Source: Pedobacter schmidteae (lineage in GTDB: Bacteria > Bacteroidota > Bacteroidia > Sphingobacteriales > Sphingobacteriaceae). Taken from it: a stretch of DNA of 64,000 bases. The translations under genes were made by a program, and so were the position numbers. The stretch covers positions 5,887,097 to 5,951,096 of the forward strand of contig NZ_LS999839.1 in NCBI RefSeq assembly GCF_900564155.1, in the 5' to 3' direction. Shown one piece after another: positions 62,124-64,000 of this stretch. The notes below the pieces were generated by a model. That model was not told where the DNA came from. It did not search any database and saw only the letters and a program-made list of their open reading frames with translations. The stretch's first letter is position 1. Each line of letters starts with the position of its first letter.

Positions 62124-64000
62124 TCATAGATTTTTATACCAACCGCATCGGTTAACCTGCTTTTCTTGCCCTGTTTATTTTCTATTTGCAACTGATAATA
62201 ATAAGTATGACCTGTGGTTACCTTAGCATCCGTAAAACTCTGAACGGCCGCATTAAGTGTAGCCATTTCTTCGGCATCCTCTTTTTCCCCTTCCATTCTG
62301 AAAACCTTAATATGCTTCAGGTCATCCCCTATCGGATTATCCCATTTTATGGCGACGGTTTTACCGGACAACAATACCCTCACATTTGCCACTCCATTTA
62401 CAACTGCCGGGTATATGGTGATTCCCGCCTCTAAACTGGAGCTGCTCATTGTTGCTTCATCTTCTGCTACAGTTTTTAAGCTATAGTAATAAGTCATCCC
62501 TTCCTTAGCAGTAGCAGTACTATCAACATAACTATTGGCTGTTGCATTTAACAGATGGGTGTTCAAAGGCTTTAAGGGCTCTATTTCTATTCCGTTTAAC
62601 CCCATTGCACGGCGATAGAGCCTATAACCGCCGAAAGACCTGGACTCAGTTTGCATATTTGCCCACACAATTTGTATCATGCCCGGACTAAGTTTCAAAA
62701 CGCTCAGGTCGTGAGGAATAGGCAAAGCATTGGTTCCCTGGGTATAGGCAAATACCGGCCTGGTTATTCCGCTTACAATATAGGAAGTGTTTTGGTCGGC
62801 CACCGCATAGGCATATGTACCGGGTGCTGTTTTTACAGGTAAAGTGTCTGTATAGCTAACCTGGGCACTGTCTGTGATAAGGATTGGCCCCACTTGCTCC
62901 ATTTTTGTTGTGTTGCCAATAGAGCGGTATACATAGTAGGCCCTGGTATCGTCTTCTGTACGTTCCCAGCTTAAATGTACCAGATTTTTTTCTTGTACCA
63001 GTCTTAGATTTCTTGGCGGAAAATAATTACCATTACTGGATTTCAGGATTCCTGATATGCGTGGTGAAGTAGGCGATTTTTCGTAGGTACCATTTAATCT
63101 GATGGTATAATAATAAGTTTCAATGGGTTTTGCATAGTAATCCAGATAAGCGGTATCCTTTGCTGATACACTGGCAATTTTCACATAATCGCCATCATAT
63201 GCAGCCCCTTTAAAAATATCAATGGAAACTACATCTTTATTATCTTTCAGTTTCCAACTTAGTTTTATTGCTTTTTCTTTCTCTACAGAAGTCGTTTTAA
63301 AATTAGTGACAGATGGAACAATAGTATTTTCGGCTACATTAAAGGCATTCAACGCTTCAGATAAGCCCCCTACGTTACCTGCAGCATCTACCGGGCGTAC
63401 GGCATAAGAATAAGCCACTTTCTCTACTGCAGTTTTGTCTGTAAACTGCAGGATCAGGTTACTATCTCGTTTTAAAAAAATAGGCTCGGCCTGTATTTCT
63501 TCAAATCCGCTTTTCAAATAATAACTCCTGAAAACCTTACAGGAATTCATTCCGTCCTTTTCGGCAATATTAAATTCACCGATGATGCTCCCCTTTACAC
63601 TTTTAAGGTTCATTGGAAGCATGTCGGCTTCGGGCACTTTTCCCGGATAGCTAACTGTTTTACTCACACTTTCTGTAACAACTTCCTCTTTCTGGCCAAT
63701 CAATTGTACTTTATAAGCATAGCCAACAGCACTATCGGCTTTAGCATCAAACCAGGCTGTACCATTGGCCTTTCGCAGGGGATAGTCGTTTTGCATTTCT
63801 ATAGGCAAACTGATGGTAACAGCATCTTTTAATCTTTCCCATACCTGATTAAGCCTGGTGTCCGATAAAGGGCCAGTAACCAGACCTGCCGCATGTTGGG
63901 CGGTCAGCATTTCTGCCTGTATTTCCTCCTTATTTTTAGGAAAGGTTAAATCGACCATTTTAACCCAATCTTCATTGCCCTTTTTACGCAATACCCGATA
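62120..64000 (-). CDS. Fibronectin type III-like surface protein, partial
   Basis: The C-terminal part (at least 626 residues) of a large protein; the frame stays open to the window edge, so the true start lies beyond it and the TTG at 63991 should be ignored. Repeated domains of about 100 residues match the fibronectin type III fold, seen from the patterns IKLSWKLKDNKDVVSIDIFK, VHLSWERTEDDTRAYYVYRS and VAIKWDNPIGDDLKHIKVFR, each with YYY/YYYS-like strands. There is no type IX sorting domain at the C-terminus (it ends DAVGIKIYE). Role unknown; surface-exposed or periplasmic is likely. Confidence 0.8.
   Translation of the reverse strand, partial: YRVLRKKGNEDWVKMVDLTFPKNKEEIQAEMLTAQHAAGLVTGPLSDTRLNQVWERLKDAVTISLPIEMQNDYPLRKANGTAWFDAKADSAVGYAYKVQLIGQKEEVVTESVSKTVSYPGKVPEADMLPMNLKSVKGSIIGEFNIAEKDGMNSCKVFRSYYLKSGFEEIQAEPIFLKRDSNLILQFTDKTAVEKVAYSYAVRPVDAAGNVGGLSEALNAFNVAENTIVPSVTNFKTTSVEKEKAIKLSWKLKDNKDVVSIDIFKGAAYDGDYVKIASVSAKDTAYLDYYAKPIETYYYTIRLNGTYEKSPTSPRISGILKSSNGNYFPPRNLRLVQEKNLVHLSWERTEDDTRAYYVYRSIGNTTKMEQVGPILITDSAQVSYTDTLPVKTAPGTYAYAVADQNTSYIVSGITRPVFAYTQGTNALPIPHDLSVLKLSPGMIQIVWANMQTESRSFGGYRLYRRAMGLNGIEIEPLKPLNTHLLNATANSYVDSTATAKEGMTYYYSLKTVAEDEATMSSSSLEAGITIYPAVVNGVANVRVLLSGKTVAIKWDNPIGDDLKHIKVFRMEGEKEDAEEMATLNAAVQSFTDAKVTTGHTYYYQLQIENKQGKKSRLTDAVGIKIYE

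Overview
The window looks like chromosomal DNA of a Bacteroidota bacterium, most likely a Pedobacter-like member of the Sphingobacteriaceae. Evidence: many promoters fit the Bacteroidota pattern TTG / about 19 bp / TAnnTTTG; the gene set includes omega subunit of the Bacteroidota type, HU-CCDC81/SPOR protein, DUF4835 protein, PafA-type phosphatase and a TonB receptor with a carboxypeptidase-like N-terminal domain; and the 16S/23S sequences are of Bacteroidota type. No phage, transposase or CRISPR array was seen.

Layout. 1-5.8 kb: end of a GlxA/AraC-type regulator, rpsA, a GH20 hexosaminidase, and pyrR-pyrB. 5.9-15.4 kb: a tightly packed envelope operon (large TPR protein, small beta-barrel, HU-CCDC81/SPOR protein, ExbB, ExbD, TonB) followed by folC. 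15.5-21.9 kb: a PafA-like phosphatase, the fused mutase IcmF, and a convergent acyl-ACP desaturase separated from icmF by a perfect 27-bp hairpin.

22.3-35.7 kb: two tandem rRNA operons on the minus strand (16S - tRNA-Ile - tRNA-Ala - 23S - 5S), forming a 5.84-kb direct repeat. The upstream copy carries an extra distal 5S gene. A Fic-family gene lies on the plus strand between them. Nearly all disagreements between the two copies fall in one 3.2-kb stretch around this spacer, and the conserved base is sometimes in one copy and sometimes in the other, which points to poor sequence quality there rather than biology.

36-53.6 kb: a pectin/galacturonate region. Pectin methylesterase and a GH28 polygalacturonase would release galacturonate; UxaC, UxaB and UxaA would convert it through tagaturonate and altronate to 2-keto-3-deoxygluconate. 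A LacI-type regulator sits divergently from the GH28 gene. The three metabolic promoters share a LacI/GalR-type operator (GCAAWCGTTNNC) at an almost constant distance upstream of an unusual -7 box (TAnnCTTG). I consider this the best candidate for an undescribed regulatory system here. A TonB-dependent receptor, an RND efflux set and a PAP2 phosphatase are interleaved.

53.8-64 kb: housekeeping genes bamD, rpoZ, coaBC and a DUF4835 gene, then a BlaI/M56 pair with clear operators, then recN, fabI and a large fibronectin-type III-like protein cut by the window end. All functions are read from sequence and family knowledge; no database search was run.
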